DNA of 63,634 nucleotides from Bacteroidales bacterium (GCA_020438105.1 JAGQVE010000023.1:1-63634); one strand, 5' to 3'. Shown: positions 27,416 through 36,727, counted from the stretch's first letter. The notes: generated by a model from the letters alone, not told the origin. Made by a program: numbers and translations.

Positions 27416-28249
27416 ATGAAACACATCACTTTAACACTCGCAATTGCCGTCATTTGTTCAACTTTTATTAATGCCCAGGATACTATTCCAAATGGTGGAT
27501 TTGAATACTGGTCGGGATTAAACACACCCACCTTCTGGGAATCAACCAACCAGTTTTTACCTCCGGGGATATTCACCATTAAAAAGGTGGATTCGGAAAT
27601 TGACACCGGTTTTGCAATGCAGTTGCAAACCTTGTTATTAGACGCAACCATAATTCCGGGAGTGGCCACGCTGGGCGATCTTGACATTGGAAGTGCTTCA
27701 GGTGGTGTTTCATTTACAGGCCGGCCTTCATCACTTTCGGCTTATGTTAAACATCCCTCATATGGTGATGAAGTAGCCATGTTTATCGAATTTTTTAAAG
27801 CCGGAGAAACCATTGGATATGGCATTTGGTCATCTACTGATTCAATAGGGGAATACACATCCATCAATGTTCCGATTACTTTTATGTCGGCGGCTGACCC
27901 CGACACACTCAATATTACGGTTATGTCGGACCCCTGGAGCCCCGAAAGTACACTCACTCTCGACAATTTAGTTTTCAATTTCCCGATGACGGAAGTAAGC
28001 CTCAGACAGGAAAAAGATTTGAAAATTTATCCGAATCCCTGCAAAGATGTTTTACGAATAGCCGGTTTACCTCAAAAAGTAACAAGCATTCAAATCGTTG
28101 ACATGAGCGGATCAACCATCAGCAGTTTTGAAAGCCAAAATACTTCGTTTGCACAGGATATCAATATTGCCGATATTAAACCAGGAATATACTTCATTAT
28201 CATTAATTCTGAGGGTTTTATCCAAAGCGAAAAAATTATCAAAAACTAA
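27416..28249 (+). CDS. Secreted protein with carbohydrate-binding-like domain and T9SS tail
   Basis: 277 residues with signal peptide MKHITLTLAIAVICSTFINAQ. The mature start, IPNGGFEYWSGLNTPTFWES, is typical of the beta-sandwich (PCMD/CBM-like) domain of Bacteroidota surface proteins, ending with STLTLDNLVFNF. A T9SS type A tail covers about 200-277 (IYPNPCKDVLRIAGLP ... KPGIYFIIINSEG). The ligand is not known. It has its own promoter. Confidence 0.85.
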   Translation: MKHITLTLAIAVICSTFINAQDTIPNGGFEYWSGLNTPTFWESTNQFLPPGIFTIKKVDSEIDTGFAMQLQTLLLDATIIPGVATLGDLDIGSASGGVSFTGRPSSLSAYVKHPSYGDEVAMFIEFFKAGETIGYGIWSSTDSIGEYTSINVPITFMSAADPDTLNITVMSDPWSPESTLTLDNLVFNFPMTEVSLRQEKDLKIYPNPCKDVLRIAGLPQKVTSIQIVDMSGSTISSFESQNTSFAQDINIADIKPGIYFIIINSEGFIQSEKIIKN

Positions 28250-28288
28250 AACGGTTAATTATTCCTGATAAAATCATTTCCAGTCATC

Positions 28289-28330
28289 ATAATCTTTTCC
28301 TAATTTCATAGCTTTAAAGGAAAAGATTAT
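28289..28330 (+). promoter_or_regulatory. Perfect 13-base inverted repeat abutting the SIR2-like start codon
   Basis: ATAATCTTTTCCT at 28289-28301 is exactly complementary to AGGAAAAGATTAT at 28318-28330, with a 16-base loop. The right arm ends on the base before the ATG at 28331 and contains the only purine-rich ribosome-site candidate (AAAGGAAAAG). There is no T run after it, so it is not an ordinary terminator. It could be an RNA hairpin that hides the start, or a DNA operator. Confidence 0.7.
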
Positions 28331-29326
28331 ATGCTTTCACAAAAATATAAACAGGTATTTATTCTCGGTTCAGGGTTCTCCAAGTCGGTTAGTTCAATTA
28401 TGCCCACACTCAAGGAGCTAACCGAAGATTTGAAGCAATTAAAAGATAAAACTAACTTTAATGAATTGTCGGGGTTTATTTCGGAAACATTAAGTGTGAC
28501 CAACAACCTTGATGAGGTAAACACCATTGAAAACATATCCTCAGTAATATTATCCAAAGGCTTGTTTTACAATAATGAAGAAAAGATATACTACGATATT
28601 TTACGCCATCAGTTGATGCGATGGATCTTTGAACGAATTGAAGCAACTTTTCCGGAAGTGGATGATGGCAAAAAAGAACAATTGATCAGGTTTTTTAAAC
28701 AACACTCATTTACCGCCGGGGAAAAACCTCCCGAAGAGCCTGCACTTTTTATCACTTTTAATTATGATCTCCTGCTCGAAAGGTTGTTACAATCCGACAA
28801 CATTAACAACTGGTATTTTGATTATATTATAAGGCTAAACCATTATGGAACCAAAAAACAAAAGAAGATTCAGGAACAAAACCAGGTTTTTGAATACCTG
28901 AAGTTACACGGTTCGTTGAATTGGTTTACAGCTCCGGGTGCCGACCGCAACGACCTGAGTAATGTTTACCTGATTGAGGATCAGGACCCCTCCAAGCAAC
29001 TGATCCATCTGAAAGACATCCCTGTTTATATCCCCATGGCTTTTGCCAAATCCGAATTTTTTATCGGTTCGCTTTACAATGTATTGTGGAACATTGCCCG
29101 CAGGTGCCTGGAAGAAGCTGAAGAAATCAATTTTATCGGGTATGGTTTCCCTCAAACCGATATGGATAATTTGTTTTTTTTCCTGAGGTATAAATCCAAA
29201 ATTAAAAACATAGTAATTCAGGAGCCTGACGAAAGTTATAAGATAAAAAGACTTAAAAAATTATTTCCCGCCAGCAATATTATTAACCGGGATGCATTTG
29301 AGTTTATCTCAAAACAATACCTTTAA
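28331..29326 (+). CDS. SIR2-like domain protein
   Basis: 331 residues. The N-terminus has a variant Rossmann loop (VFILGSGFSKSV for GAGxSxxxG), followed by helical sequence, FITFNYDLLLERLL (the conserved Asn-Tyr-Asp), LKLHGSLNWF (the presumed catalytic His) and INFIGYGFPQTDMDNLFFFL. This is the SIR2-like class whose members in defence proteins such as ThsA and DSR cleave NAD+. No second domain is fused and no defence partner is adjacent: neighbours are secreted proteins. A role in anti-phage defence is therefore only an inference. The start is fixed by the hairpin directly upstream. Confidence 0.85.
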   Translation: MLSQKYKQVFILGSGFSKSVSSIMPTLKELTEDLKQLKDKTNFNELSGFISETLSVTNNLDEVNTIENISSVILSKGLFYNNEEKIYYDILRHQLMRWIFERIEATFPEVDDGKKEQLIRFFKQHSFTAGEKPPEEPALFITFNYDLLLERLLQSDNINNWYFDYIIRLNHYGTKKQKKIQEQNQVFEYLKLHGSLNWFTAPGADRNDLSNVYLIEDQDPSKQLIHLKDIPVYIPMAFAKSEFFIGSLYNVLWNIARRCLEEAEEINFIGYGFPQTDMDNLFFFLRYKSKIKNIVIQEPDESYKIKRLKKLFPASNIINRDAFEFISKQYL

Positions 29327-29395
29327 TTTAGAAACATTCTTTGAATCTTTTCAATCAAGAGCCCGTTTAAAAAAAGCTCTTAAACCCTTCGAATT

Positions 29396-31834
29396 ATGCA
29401 AACATCTTTAAGACTGTTGTCTGCAGGTCTGATATTATTGTTTATTAACGCATGCATCAAAGACCTGGAAGTAGACTCAAACTCCAATAATCAGGTTAAC
29501 AATCCATCCATGTCGGAACTGAAAGTCCCTGCCGATTTTAAATGGGAAACCACAGTTAGTTTTAATTTAACTGTAAATGTTACCTCCTTCAAGGCGTATC
29601 AGCCTAAAAGTAAATTAAGTGTATATAACGGACCACCTGAGAGCGGCGGTGAAATAATTGCATCAGGGTCGGCAGATTCTGAATCTCCATATCAAACACA
29701 AATAGTTGTTCCGGCGAGTACAGAAATTATATATCTGAAAAAAGAAAGTCCGTTCGGAGGCATTTCCGGAATTGAACTTGAAGTTACCGGCAATGACATC
29801 AATTACACCTTTAACGACGGAACATTTAATTATCATGGATCAGGTATCCAGGAATTTAAATCCATATTAAATGGCCCCGACTGTGAAACAGGTTGTGATA
29901 TTACGGTAACCGGAAACAGCAATATTAACATTTCAGGAGGCCAAACCTATTGTATTAACAGTAGTTTTACAGGTAAAGTTACTTTTCAAACCTGGAATGG
30001 AGGGGGCACACTTCGAATATGTGGAACGGCAAACCTTACGAATAACACCATCGGAATGTATTCAAATTGTAATATCATTGTTGCCGAAGGTGGAAGCCTT
30101 TCCACAAACACCATTGAAATGGGAAACAACTCCACAATTACCATTTACAATGATGCAACAGCAAATATCGGGAAATTCAATTGTTGGTCGGAAATGGCCT
30201 CCATAACTAATTATGGTCAATTAAATGTTACTCAAAACAGCTATTATAAAACCTCATTAGAAAACTATGGAACCATTGAATTTGCCGGGGACGTGGATAT
30301 TGACCAATCACCCGTGTTAAATTCCGGGGAAATACTGATAGGAAACAATCTGGAAATATACGGCTCATTGCTCAATTTAACAAATAGCGGGATAATGACC
30401 ATTTCGGGTGATTTTGATATTTCAAATGATGCCAAGTTAACAAATGCAGGATCAATTTATGTTGGCGACGATCTTGCAATAAGCACACAAATTATATTTG
30501 TAAACCAGGGTGAAATTAAAGTAAACGGCAAATCTGAATTTAACGGAACATCCGTATTCACTAATTATTGCAAGTTTGAGAGTGAAGATAATATTTCCCT
30601 CAATGCAAGTTCCTCAGTAGTTTTACACAACGGCTTTTTTAAAACCAATGAAAAACTCTATGTGTGGACATCGGGTACCATATCAATGGCAGATGGCTCA
30701 ATGATCAGTTGCGGCTATACGGAAATAAATAAAAATATCCTTGGAACAGGCGAACTGAACTCCATGGTGGTTTACGGAGATGCCAAGATCTGGAATAACA
30801 ATAAAATTGATGGAGCCATCGAAATGGTGCTGGAAAGTGGAGAACTGGCTTACGGAAACAGCTCAAACTTCATAAATGGTGCAACTTTTACGAACCTGGA
30901 CGACGTCATCAATTATCTTCCCATAACCGCTTGTAATCCCGATGGACTCGGAACCCCATCAATAGTGGATATGGACAATGATGGAATTCCGGATGAATTG
31001 GATGAATATCCTGATGATCCGTTGCGTGCATTTAACAATTATTTCCCTGAAGCAAACAGCCACGGAACCATTGCTTTTGAAGACCTCTGGCCTGCAACGG
31101 GCGATTATGATTTCAACGACCTTGTTGTGGCATTTTATGGCAATGAAATTTCCAATGCCGAAAATGATTTGGTAGATATCTATCTATACTTCATCGTTGA
31201 AGCCGCCGGTGCATCACTTCAAAATGGATTTGGATTCCAAATGAATAACATAACCCCCGACATGATCAGTGAAGTTTCGGGTATGGTGCTTGAAAGGGGC
31301 TACGTATCCCAGCTTGAAAATGGCACCGAAGCCAACCAGGAAAAGGCTGTAATAGTGGTAACCGAAAACGTTGAAGATGTAAATACAAGAAACGGGGAAT
31401 CGATGTTCAATACAATACCTGGTAATCCTTTGGGTTCATCGGATACTATTGAAATTGTAATTCATTTCAATGTACCGGTTGATCCTGACCTGGTAACTTT
31501 TGAATCCTATAACCCTTTCCTTATCAAAGATCAGCAGCGTAGCAATGAAATTCATTTGCCCTACTTTGCCCCAACTTCATTAATGAATACAGCCCTGTTT
31601 GGAACCGGGCAGGATGCATCCAATGCAGAAACCGGAAATTATTTTATAACAAAAGATAATCTTCCGTGGGGTATTATGATGCTTGAGCCATTTGATTATC
31701 CCATTGAAAAAGCGGAGATCACCGATTCATACAATTTCTTTGCAACCTGGGCCGAATCAGGAGGGGCTTTATATACCGACTGGTACAACAGTGGCAACGG
31801 TTATCGAAACGATGCAAATATTTATTCTCCATAA
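29396..31834 (+). CDS. LruC-domain surface lipoprotein with repeat region
   Basis: 812 residues. The signal peptide ends in a lipobox (LFINAC, Cys20), so it is a lipoprotein. After an N-terminal beta domain comes a region near 160-510 of short strand-turn repeats (for example NSGEILIGNNLEIYGSLLN, NAGSIYVGDDLAI) that looks like a parallel beta helix. A calcium-type linker DMDNDGIPDELDEYPDDP near 520-540 leads into a C-terminal LruC domain with ATGDYDFNDLVVAFYGNE. Function is unknown; adhesion or sugar binding at the cell surface is likely. A strong terminator follows 28 bases after the stop. Confidence 0.87.
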   Translation: MQTSLRLLSAGLILLFINACIKDLEVDSNSNNQVNNPSMSELKVPADFKWETTVSFNLTVNVTSFKAYQPKSKLSVYNGPPESGGEIIASGSADSESPYQTQIVVPASTEIIYLKKESPFGGISGIELEVTGNDINYTFNDGTFNYHGSGIQEFKSILNGPDCETGCDITVTGNSNINISGGQTYCINSSFTGKVTFQTWNGGGTLRICGTANLTNNTIGMYSNCNIIVAEGGSLSTNTIEMGNNSTITIYNDATANIGKFNCWSEMASITNYGQLNVTQNSYYKTSLENYGTIEFAGDVDIDQSPVLNSGEILIGNNLEIYGSLLNLTNSGIMTISGDFDISNDAKLTNAGSIYVGDDLAISTQIIFVNQGEIKVNGKSEFNGTSVFTNYCKFESEDNISLNASSSVVLHNGFFKTNEKLYVWTSGTISMADGSMISCGYTEINKNILGTGELNSMVVYGDAKIWNNNKIDGAIEMVLESGELAYGNSSNFINGATFTNLDDVINYLPITACNPDGLGTPSIVDMDNDGIPDELDEYPDDPLRAFNNYFPEANSHGTIAFEDLWPATGDYDFNDLVVAFYGNEISNAENDLVDIYLYFIVEAAGASLQNGFGFQMNNITPDMISEVSGMVLERGYVSQLENGTEANQEKAVIVVTENVEDVNTRNGESMFNTIPGNPLGSSDTIEIVIHFNVPVDPDLVTFESYNPFLIKDQQRSNEIHLPYFAPTSLMNTALFGTGQDASNAETGNYFITKDNLPWGIMMLEPFDYPIEKAEITDSYNFFATWAESGGALYTDWYNSGNGYRNDANIYSP

Positions 31835-31862
31835 ATTCTTCACAAACCCAGAAGAAGAGAAG

Positions 31863-31894
31863 CTGCTTATGGTGAATCCATAAGCAGTTTTTTT
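31863..31894 (+). terminator. Rho-independent terminator after the LruC gene
   Basis: CTGCTTATGG (31863-31872) pairs perfectly with CCATAAGCAG (31878-31887) around a 5-base loop, followed by seven Ts. Confidence 0.92.
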
Positions 31895-31939
31895 ATGAAA
31901 GATTAAGGAAGTATTAAGAACTAAGATACATTGCAAATT

Positions 31940-31947
31940 TATTTTTG
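31940..31947 (+). promoter_or_regulatory. Candidate -7 box for the 57-residue ORF
   Basis: TATTTTTG matches TAnnTTTG, 24 bases before the ATG at 31972, downstream of a strong terminator. It suggests that the small ORF is its own transcription unit. Confidence 0.45.
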
Positions 31948-31971
31948 GAGCTTTAATTAATCAATAGATTT

Positions 31972-32145
31972 ATGTCTGTCGGAAATACTTATTTTGAAAA
32001 TTACCTTGTTCAATCCGGATTTGTAAAATGCCATATATCAAATGATTTACCTATTGTTTATAAATTTAATCACGGGGTTTATATTTTCAGGATATTGGAT
32101 AAAGAAACGGGGAAAATGATGCTACTCTCCAAAAGCATACTCTAA
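31972..32145 (+). CDS. 57-residue protein ending like a T9SS sorting tail
   Basis: The ORF starts MSVGNTYFENYLVQSGFVKC and ends FNHGVYIFRILDKETGKM followed by MLLSKSIL. The last 25 residues resemble the end of T9SS type A sorting domains (compare PGIYFYSLELNGNLVQTRKM in the 54063 gene), but there is no signal peptide or cargo. It is bracketed by a terminator before and a new promoter after. Either a small stand-alone protein or the remnant of a lost cargo gene. Too short for most gene callers. Confidence 0.5.
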   Translation: MSVGNTYFENYLVQSGFVKCHISNDLPIVYKFNHGVYIFRILDKETGKMMLLSKSIL

Positions 32146-32194
32146 TTTCACAAAAAACAAATATAATTTTCTTCGATATGTAATTAATTCCTGA

Positions 32195-32202
32195 TACTTT
32201 TG
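32195..32202 (+). promoter_or_regulatory. Candidate -7 box for the NifX-like gene
   Basis: TACTTTTG matches TAnnTTTG, 33 bases before the ATG at 32236. Confidence 0.55.
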
Positions 32203-32235
32203 CGTCAGAATTAAATTACTATTAAAACAAGAGAA

Positions 32236-32625
32236 ATGAAAATAGCAGTAGCTTCCGACGACGGTAAAATGATAGCACAACATTTTGGCAGAACCAAAGG
32301 GTTTTTAATTTATGATATTGAACAAAATGCTATCAAATCATCACAATACATTGCCAATACCTTCACCCATCATCATCACGGTGATCATCATGAGCAAAAG
32401 CATAACCATGAGCATGAGCATGCGCACAGTCATGCAGGCATTTTAGAGGCGTTACAAAGTTGTGGCACTATAATTTCGAGAGGTATGGGCCGGCGACTGC
32501 TGGATGACTTTCAAAACAACAACAAACAAGTTTACATCACCGACGAAGCCGATGCAGCATCAGCTGTTCAGTTGTTTTTGAAAGGAGAATTAACCCATCT
32601 GCCTGGTAAAAGTTGCAGTCACTAA
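32236..32625 (+). CDS. NifX/NifB-C-terminal-like metal cluster protein with His-rich insert
   Basis: 129 residues of the dinitrogenase iron-molybdenum cofactor-binding fold: MKIAVASDDGKMIAQHFGRTKGF, ILEALQSCGTIISRGMGRRLLDD and VYITDEADAASAVQLFLKGEL. Between the first and second parts lies a His-rich insert (about 45-72; HHHHGDHH and KHNHEHEHAHSHAG) and the protein ends CSH. No nif gene is near, so nitrogenase cofactor work is unlikely; members of this family occur widely in anaerobes with unknown roles. The insert suggests binding of Ni, Co or Zn. Confidence 0.9.
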   Translation: MKIAVASDDGKMIAQHFGRTKGFLIYDIEQNAIKSSQYIANTFTHHHHGDHHEQKHNHEHEHAHSHAGILEALQSCGTIISRGMGRRLLDDFQNNNKQVYITDEADAASAVQLFLKGELTHLPGKSCSH

Positions 32626-33001
32626 CATCTTGATTTTAATTGAAAGAGCTTCTGATTCGATAAATTTCCGGTGAAATTATATCGGGTTGACAATTATAAT
32701 TACCATCCTTTCTTGAAGGGCTTATTATTTTCATTAACTTTAACCGATTAAAATACTTGTATTTGCTTTGCCTGGGTTAACTTAGCTTTGGTTATAAGTT
32801 GGTTTAAATGCAAATCAAATGCAATGAAGACATTCTGAAGTTGTTGTAATTACCTGTTGACAGACCCATTGCGTTTGATTTATGTACATCTTTTCAATAT
32901 TTGCAGATATTCACATTATAGCTGCTTCCATGTTTTAACTGGTTAAAGCTACTTCAATAACCAATCGTAAATTAATTCGCAAAGATTCAATCAAACCTGT
33001 T
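32626..33001. other. 376-base intergenic stretch, no gene seen
   Basis: Low-complexity AT-rich DNA without a coding frame. AATATTTG at about 32897 is one base short of a TAnnTTTG box and could serve the sensor kinase gene; nothing else stands out. Confidence 0.4.
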
Positions 33002-33016
33002 TTGAATGTTATCGTT

Positions 33017-36000
33017 ATGAAAAAAAACAAATCCCAAATACCTCCTTTGGGGAATGAACCCAACCTTAATGAGATAAGTTCATTTATCAGGAAACTTGGC
33101 GAAAACTATTTCCAAATTCCCCTGGATGAACTTTCCGAAAATGCCAGCGTGGATCAAATTCTTGATAGCCTTTCAATACTGGCCAAAAATTTTAAAAACA
33201 ATGGAAAAAATGTCACTTCCGTTGCGGAAAAAGAACTAACTAAGGTGAGGTCAACTTTTAAAATTTCAGATGAACATAAAATTTCACAAAACTTCCTCAG
33301 GCTTGTAAATGAGAGCAAAAACCTGGAGAACCTGATAAAACAAACAACTGATTACTTTCATCAATTGTCCGGTTGTTCTTCGGTAGGAATCCGGCTGCAA
33401 AACGGAGACTATTTTCCGTTTTGGCAAACCAGGGGGTTTAGCCAGCAATTTTTAATGGATGAAAACAGGCTTTGCTCTGTTAAGGTAATTAACCCGGATA
33501 AAGAAATTCCAAATAATCAAATAGGGGACCATTGTTTGTGCGGTAGTGTTATCAATCAACTTACTGATAACAGTAAAACTTATTTTACAAAAAAAGGGAG
33601 TTTTTGGGTAAATAACTTCCACGATTTTTTGGATACTCCTGATGGTAAAAATAGCATTAACAGAAATAAATCCATTTGCTCAGCTCATGGGTTTAAATCA
33701 ATTGCCCTCATTGCTATTAGTGCAGGTCATCATAATCTTGGCACCATTCATTTGGCCGATAAAGCCCCCGGGCGATTTAATAAAAACTTAGTTGAGTTTT
33801 GGGAAAGACTGGCTGATAAATTTGGGATTGCTATTACCAAATTTAAAGCACAAGAAGCGCTGCAGGAAAGTGAAGAACGATACAGAACAACATTGGATAA
33901 TATGATGGAAGGTTGCCAAATAATCACTCCTGACTTCAGATATCAATATGTAAACAAAGCAGTAGCTGAACATGCAAAACTTCCTGTATCAAAATTGCTC
34001 GGCAAAAAAATGGTTGAATGTTTTCCGGGGATTGATAAAACAGAGGTATATAAAAAAATAACGGAATGCATGAAAGATGGCAAGGCCAGGCGATTTGATA
34101 ATAAATTCATTTTCCCGGACGGAAAAACAGGTTGGTTCGAATTGAGTATGAAAAGGGTTCCTGAAGGAGTTTTTATGCTTTCCATCGACATTACTTCCCG
34201 AAAGCTGGCAGAAGAGGCCTTATCGTTGAGTGAAGACAAATTCAGGTATGTATTTGATAATTCACCCATCGGAAAATCACTTACCAGACCCGACGGCACC
34301 CTGGAGGTTAATAATACCTTCTGTGAAATGCTTGGATATTCAGCCAGCGAAATGAAAAAATTAACATGGCAAGATATTACACATCCTGATGACCTTGAAG
34401 AATCAGAAAAACAAGTCAAACTTGTTAAAAACGGACAAGCAAGGACCCTTAAACTAACCAAAAGATATTTGCACAAAAATGGCTCAATTGTCTGGACTTC
34501 CGTATCTTCTGCGCTTCGAAAAGATGAAATGGGTAATCCGCTGTATTTTATGACTTCGGTTAATGACATTACTGAACAAACGTTATCAAAGGCCAGAATA
34601 GAAAATTATTACCGTCAGCTCGAAGTTTTGCACAACATCGACAAAGCCCTTCTGGAAGCCATGTCAGCCGGTGAAATTGCGAATTTCGTACTTCATGATT
34701 TACGTGAATTAATACCGGCCTTCGATCGCATCAGCGTAACAGAATGTGATCCATTGACGCAAAAATTAACCATTTTGGCAGTTCAACCTCCTGATAAATC
34801 TAAAAACGTAGTTACCACTTATCCTTTACACGTTTTACCCGAATATGAAAAGCTGAAACAAGGAGAAACAGTACTGGTTAAAAAAATACAGGACAATCAC
34901 TCCAACAATATCATAATTCAAAAACTTCTGGAACAAGGCATTAGCAGTTATTGCGTGTTTCCATTAATGGCTGAGAAAAATCTTATCGGTACTTTAAATT
35001 TTGTAAATTCCAGTCCCATTATTCTTGATGATGAATTAACAACCCTGGTAGAAATCATAACCAAACAAATGGCGATAGTATTGCGCCAAAACCAACTCAT
35101 GAAACAGATCCGGCAAAACAATGAGGATCTTGAAAGCAGGGTTAAAGAAAGGACAAAGGCACTTAAACAATCAGAAAATAAATACAGGTTTTTGTATGAT
35201 CAGGCACCCGATTCAATTCTGGTGATAGATGCTGAAACCAAAAGATTTGACAGCTTTAATCAAAGAGCTTATAAAGACCTTGGATACACAAAGGAAGAAT
35301 TTAAAAAGCTCCATATTCATGATATAGAATGTATCGAATCAGAAGATGAAATTCAGCGGCGGATGAAGCGGATTCTTAAATCCGGGACCGATTCATTTGA
35401 AACCCTTCACAAACATAAATCCGGAAGAAAATTAAACGTAAATGTAAAAATATCGCTGATCGAAATTGACGGCAAAAAGTATTTCCAAACTATTTGGACC
35501 AATATTACAAAACTTAAAAAAACAGAAGAAGATATCAGACAATTAAACAAGGAATTACGACTACAACAGGAAGCGCTTAAAGAATCAAATGCTGAACTTG
35601 AATCTTTCGCATATTCTGTTAGCCACGATCTCAGGGCTCCGCTTCGAGCCATTGACGGCTATACCAAAATTTTGCTGGAGGATTATGGCCCAAACCTGGA
35701 TGAAGAAGCGCATCGCTTTAGTTCAATTATCAGGAAAAACTCTGTAAAAATGGGGCAGCTTATTGACGACTTGCTTTCATTCTCGCGCATGGGAAGGAAA
35801 GAAATGAGCTCTCAGAAAATTAATATGGCCTCAATGGTAAGAAGTGTTTTCAGGGAGTTAAGCACAACCATGGATAAAAAAAGGATCCGTTTTAATATTT
35901 CCAGGCTCCCAAATGTAAGCGGAGATAAAAACATGATCCGGCAGGTATGGGTAAATCTCATATCCAATGCACTCAAATTTTCATCGCATCGCGAACTTGC

Positions 36001-36256
36001 GGATATTCATGTTAGCTGCAAAGAAGACGATGATATTTTTACTTTTTCAATTAAAGATAATGGAGCCGGATTTAATATGAAATTTATGGATAATTTATTT
36101 GGGGTATTTCAACGGCTTCACAGCCAAAAAGAATTTGAAGGAACCGGTGTAGGCCTCGCGCTGGTCAGGAGGATCATCCACAGGCATAAAGGAATGGTGT
36201 ATGCTAAGGCTGAGGTTGACAAAGGCGCAACTTTTTATTTTACATTGCCAAAGTAG
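33017..36256 (+). CDS. GAF/PAS sensor histidine kinase, soluble
   Basis: 1079 residues from the first ATG at 33017 (MKKNKSQIPPLG); the frame opens five codons earlier at a TTG. Order of domains: N-terminal 95 residues of unknown type, GAF (about 100-285), two PAS (about 290-405 and 410-535), a second GAF (about 545-700), a third PAS (about 725-845), HisKA with SYSVSHDLRAPLRAIDGYT as the phospho-His site, and HATPase_c with WVNLISNALKFS, IKDNGAGFNM and GTGVGLALVRRII. No membrane segment or signal peptide is visible, so it senses in the cytoplasm. The stand-alone receiver 30 bases downstream is the expected partner. Confidence 0.93.
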   Translation: MKKNKSQIPPLGNEPNLNEISSFIRKLGENYFQIPLDELSENASVDQILDSLSILAKNFKNNGKNVTSVAEKELTKVRSTFKISDEHKISQNFLRLVNESKNLENLIKQTTDYFHQLSGCSSVGIRLQNGDYFPFWQTRGFSQQFLMDENRLCSVKVINPDKEIPNNQIGDHCLCGSVINQLTDNSKTYFTKKGSFWVNNFHDFLDTPDGKNSINRNKSICSAHGFKSIALIAISAGHHNLGTIHLADKAPGRFNKNLVEFWERLADKFGIAITKFKAQEALQESEERYRTTLDNMMEGCQIITPDFRYQYVNKAVAEHAKLPVSKLLGKKMVECFPGIDKTEVYKKITECMKDGKARRFDNKFIFPDGKTGWFELSMKRVPEGVFMLSIDITSRKLAEEALSLSEDKFRYVFDNSPIGKSLTRPDGTLEVNNTFCEMLGYSASEMKKLTWQDITHPDDLEESEKQVKLVKNGQARTLKLTKRYLHKNGSIVWTSVSSALRKDEMGNPLYFMTSVNDITEQTLSKARIENYYRQLEVLHNIDKALLEAMSAGEIANFVLHDLRELIPAFDRISVTECDPLTQKLTILAVQPPDKSKNVVTTYPLHVLPEYEKLKQGETVLVKKIQDNHSNNIIIQKLLEQGISSYCVFPLMAEKNLIGTLNFVNSSPIILDDELTTLVEIITKQMAIVLRQNQLMKQIRQNNEDLESRVKERTKALKQSENKYRFLYDQAPDSILVIDAETKRFDSFNQRAYKDLGYTKEEFKKLHIHDIECIESEDEIQRRMKRILKSGTDSFETLHKHKSGRKLNVNVKISLIEIDGKKYFQTIWTNITKLKKTEEDIRQLNKELRLQQEALKESNAELESFAYSVSHDLRAPLRAIDGYTKILLEDYGPNLDEEAHRFSSIIRKNSVKMGQLIDDLLSFSRMGRKEMSSQKINMASMVRSVFRELSTTMDKKRIRFNISRLPNVSGDKNMIRQVWVNLISNALKFSSHRELADIHVSCKEDDDIFTFSIKDNGAGFNMKFMDNLFGVFQRLHSQKEFEGTGVGLALVRRIIHRHKGMVYAKAEVDKGATFYFTLPK

Positions 36257-36286
36257 AAACACATAATTAATTTAATACACACAAAA

Positions 36287-36727
36287 ATGGATTACAGAGA
36301 ATACGAAATTTTAATCGTGGAAGACAGCCCTGAAGATGCTGAGTTAATGATCATTTCATTAACTAAAAATAAGGTTGCCAATCCTATAACTGTACTGGAG
36401 GATGGGCAGGAAGCCCTCGATTTTATATTTTGTACCGGCCCCTATTCGGAGCGCAATTTTAATGATAAACCAAAGGTGATCTTTCTTGATTTAAAACTAC
36501 CCAAGGTGCATGGCCTTGAAGTGCTTAAAGCCATAAAATCCAATTCTAAAACTTCTGAAATACCTGTAGTGATTGTAACTTCATCCAAAGAGGATCCGGA
36601 TGTAAAAACTGCCTATCACTATGGGGCAAATAGTTATGTGGTTAAACCTGTCAATTTTGATGAATTTATGGAAACCATGAAGCAGATAGGTTCATATTGG
36701 CTGTTTATAAATGAAAGACCCGCCTGA
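36287..36727 (+). CDS. Single-domain response regulator, Rcp1-like
   Basis: 146 residues, receiver only: acidic pair in VEDSPEDAEL, phospho-acceptor Asp in VIFLDLKLPKVHG, Thr/Ser in IVTSSKED and Lys in YVVKPVNFDEF. The insert FIFCTGPYSERNFNDKPK is typical of the CheY-like partners of bacteriophytochrome-type kinases. It has no output domain, so it must act through protein contacts. It follows the sensor kinase gene by 30 bases. Confidence 0.93.
   Translation: MDYREYEILIVEDSPEDAELMIISLTKNKVANPITVLEDGQEALDFIFCTGPYSERNFNDKPKVIFLDLKLPKVHGLEVLKAIKSNSKTSEIPVVIVTSSKEDPDVKTAYHYGANSYVVKPVNFDEFMETMKQIGSYWLFINERPA

Noticed and set aside
27253..27687. 144-codon minus-strand ORF over the start of the T9SS gene at 27416
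   Set aside because: Overlaps a well supported signal peptide gene with its own promoter; translation looks random.
28331..31834. Multi-gene anti-phage system around the SIR2-like gene
   Set aside because: Neighbours are secreted or lipoproteins with no effector, cyclase or methylase.
32236..32625. Nitrogenase accessory gene
   Set aside because: No nif structural or assembly genes are in the window; the fold is common outside nitrogen fixers.
32687..32692. TTGACA as a sigma-70 -35 element
   Set aside because: This phylum uses a different promoter consensus, and no matching -10 with sensible spacing precedes a gene.
33943..34569. 208-codon minus-strand ORF inside the sensor kinase gene
   Set aside because: It is a shadow of the PAS-coding frame with no family-like sequence.
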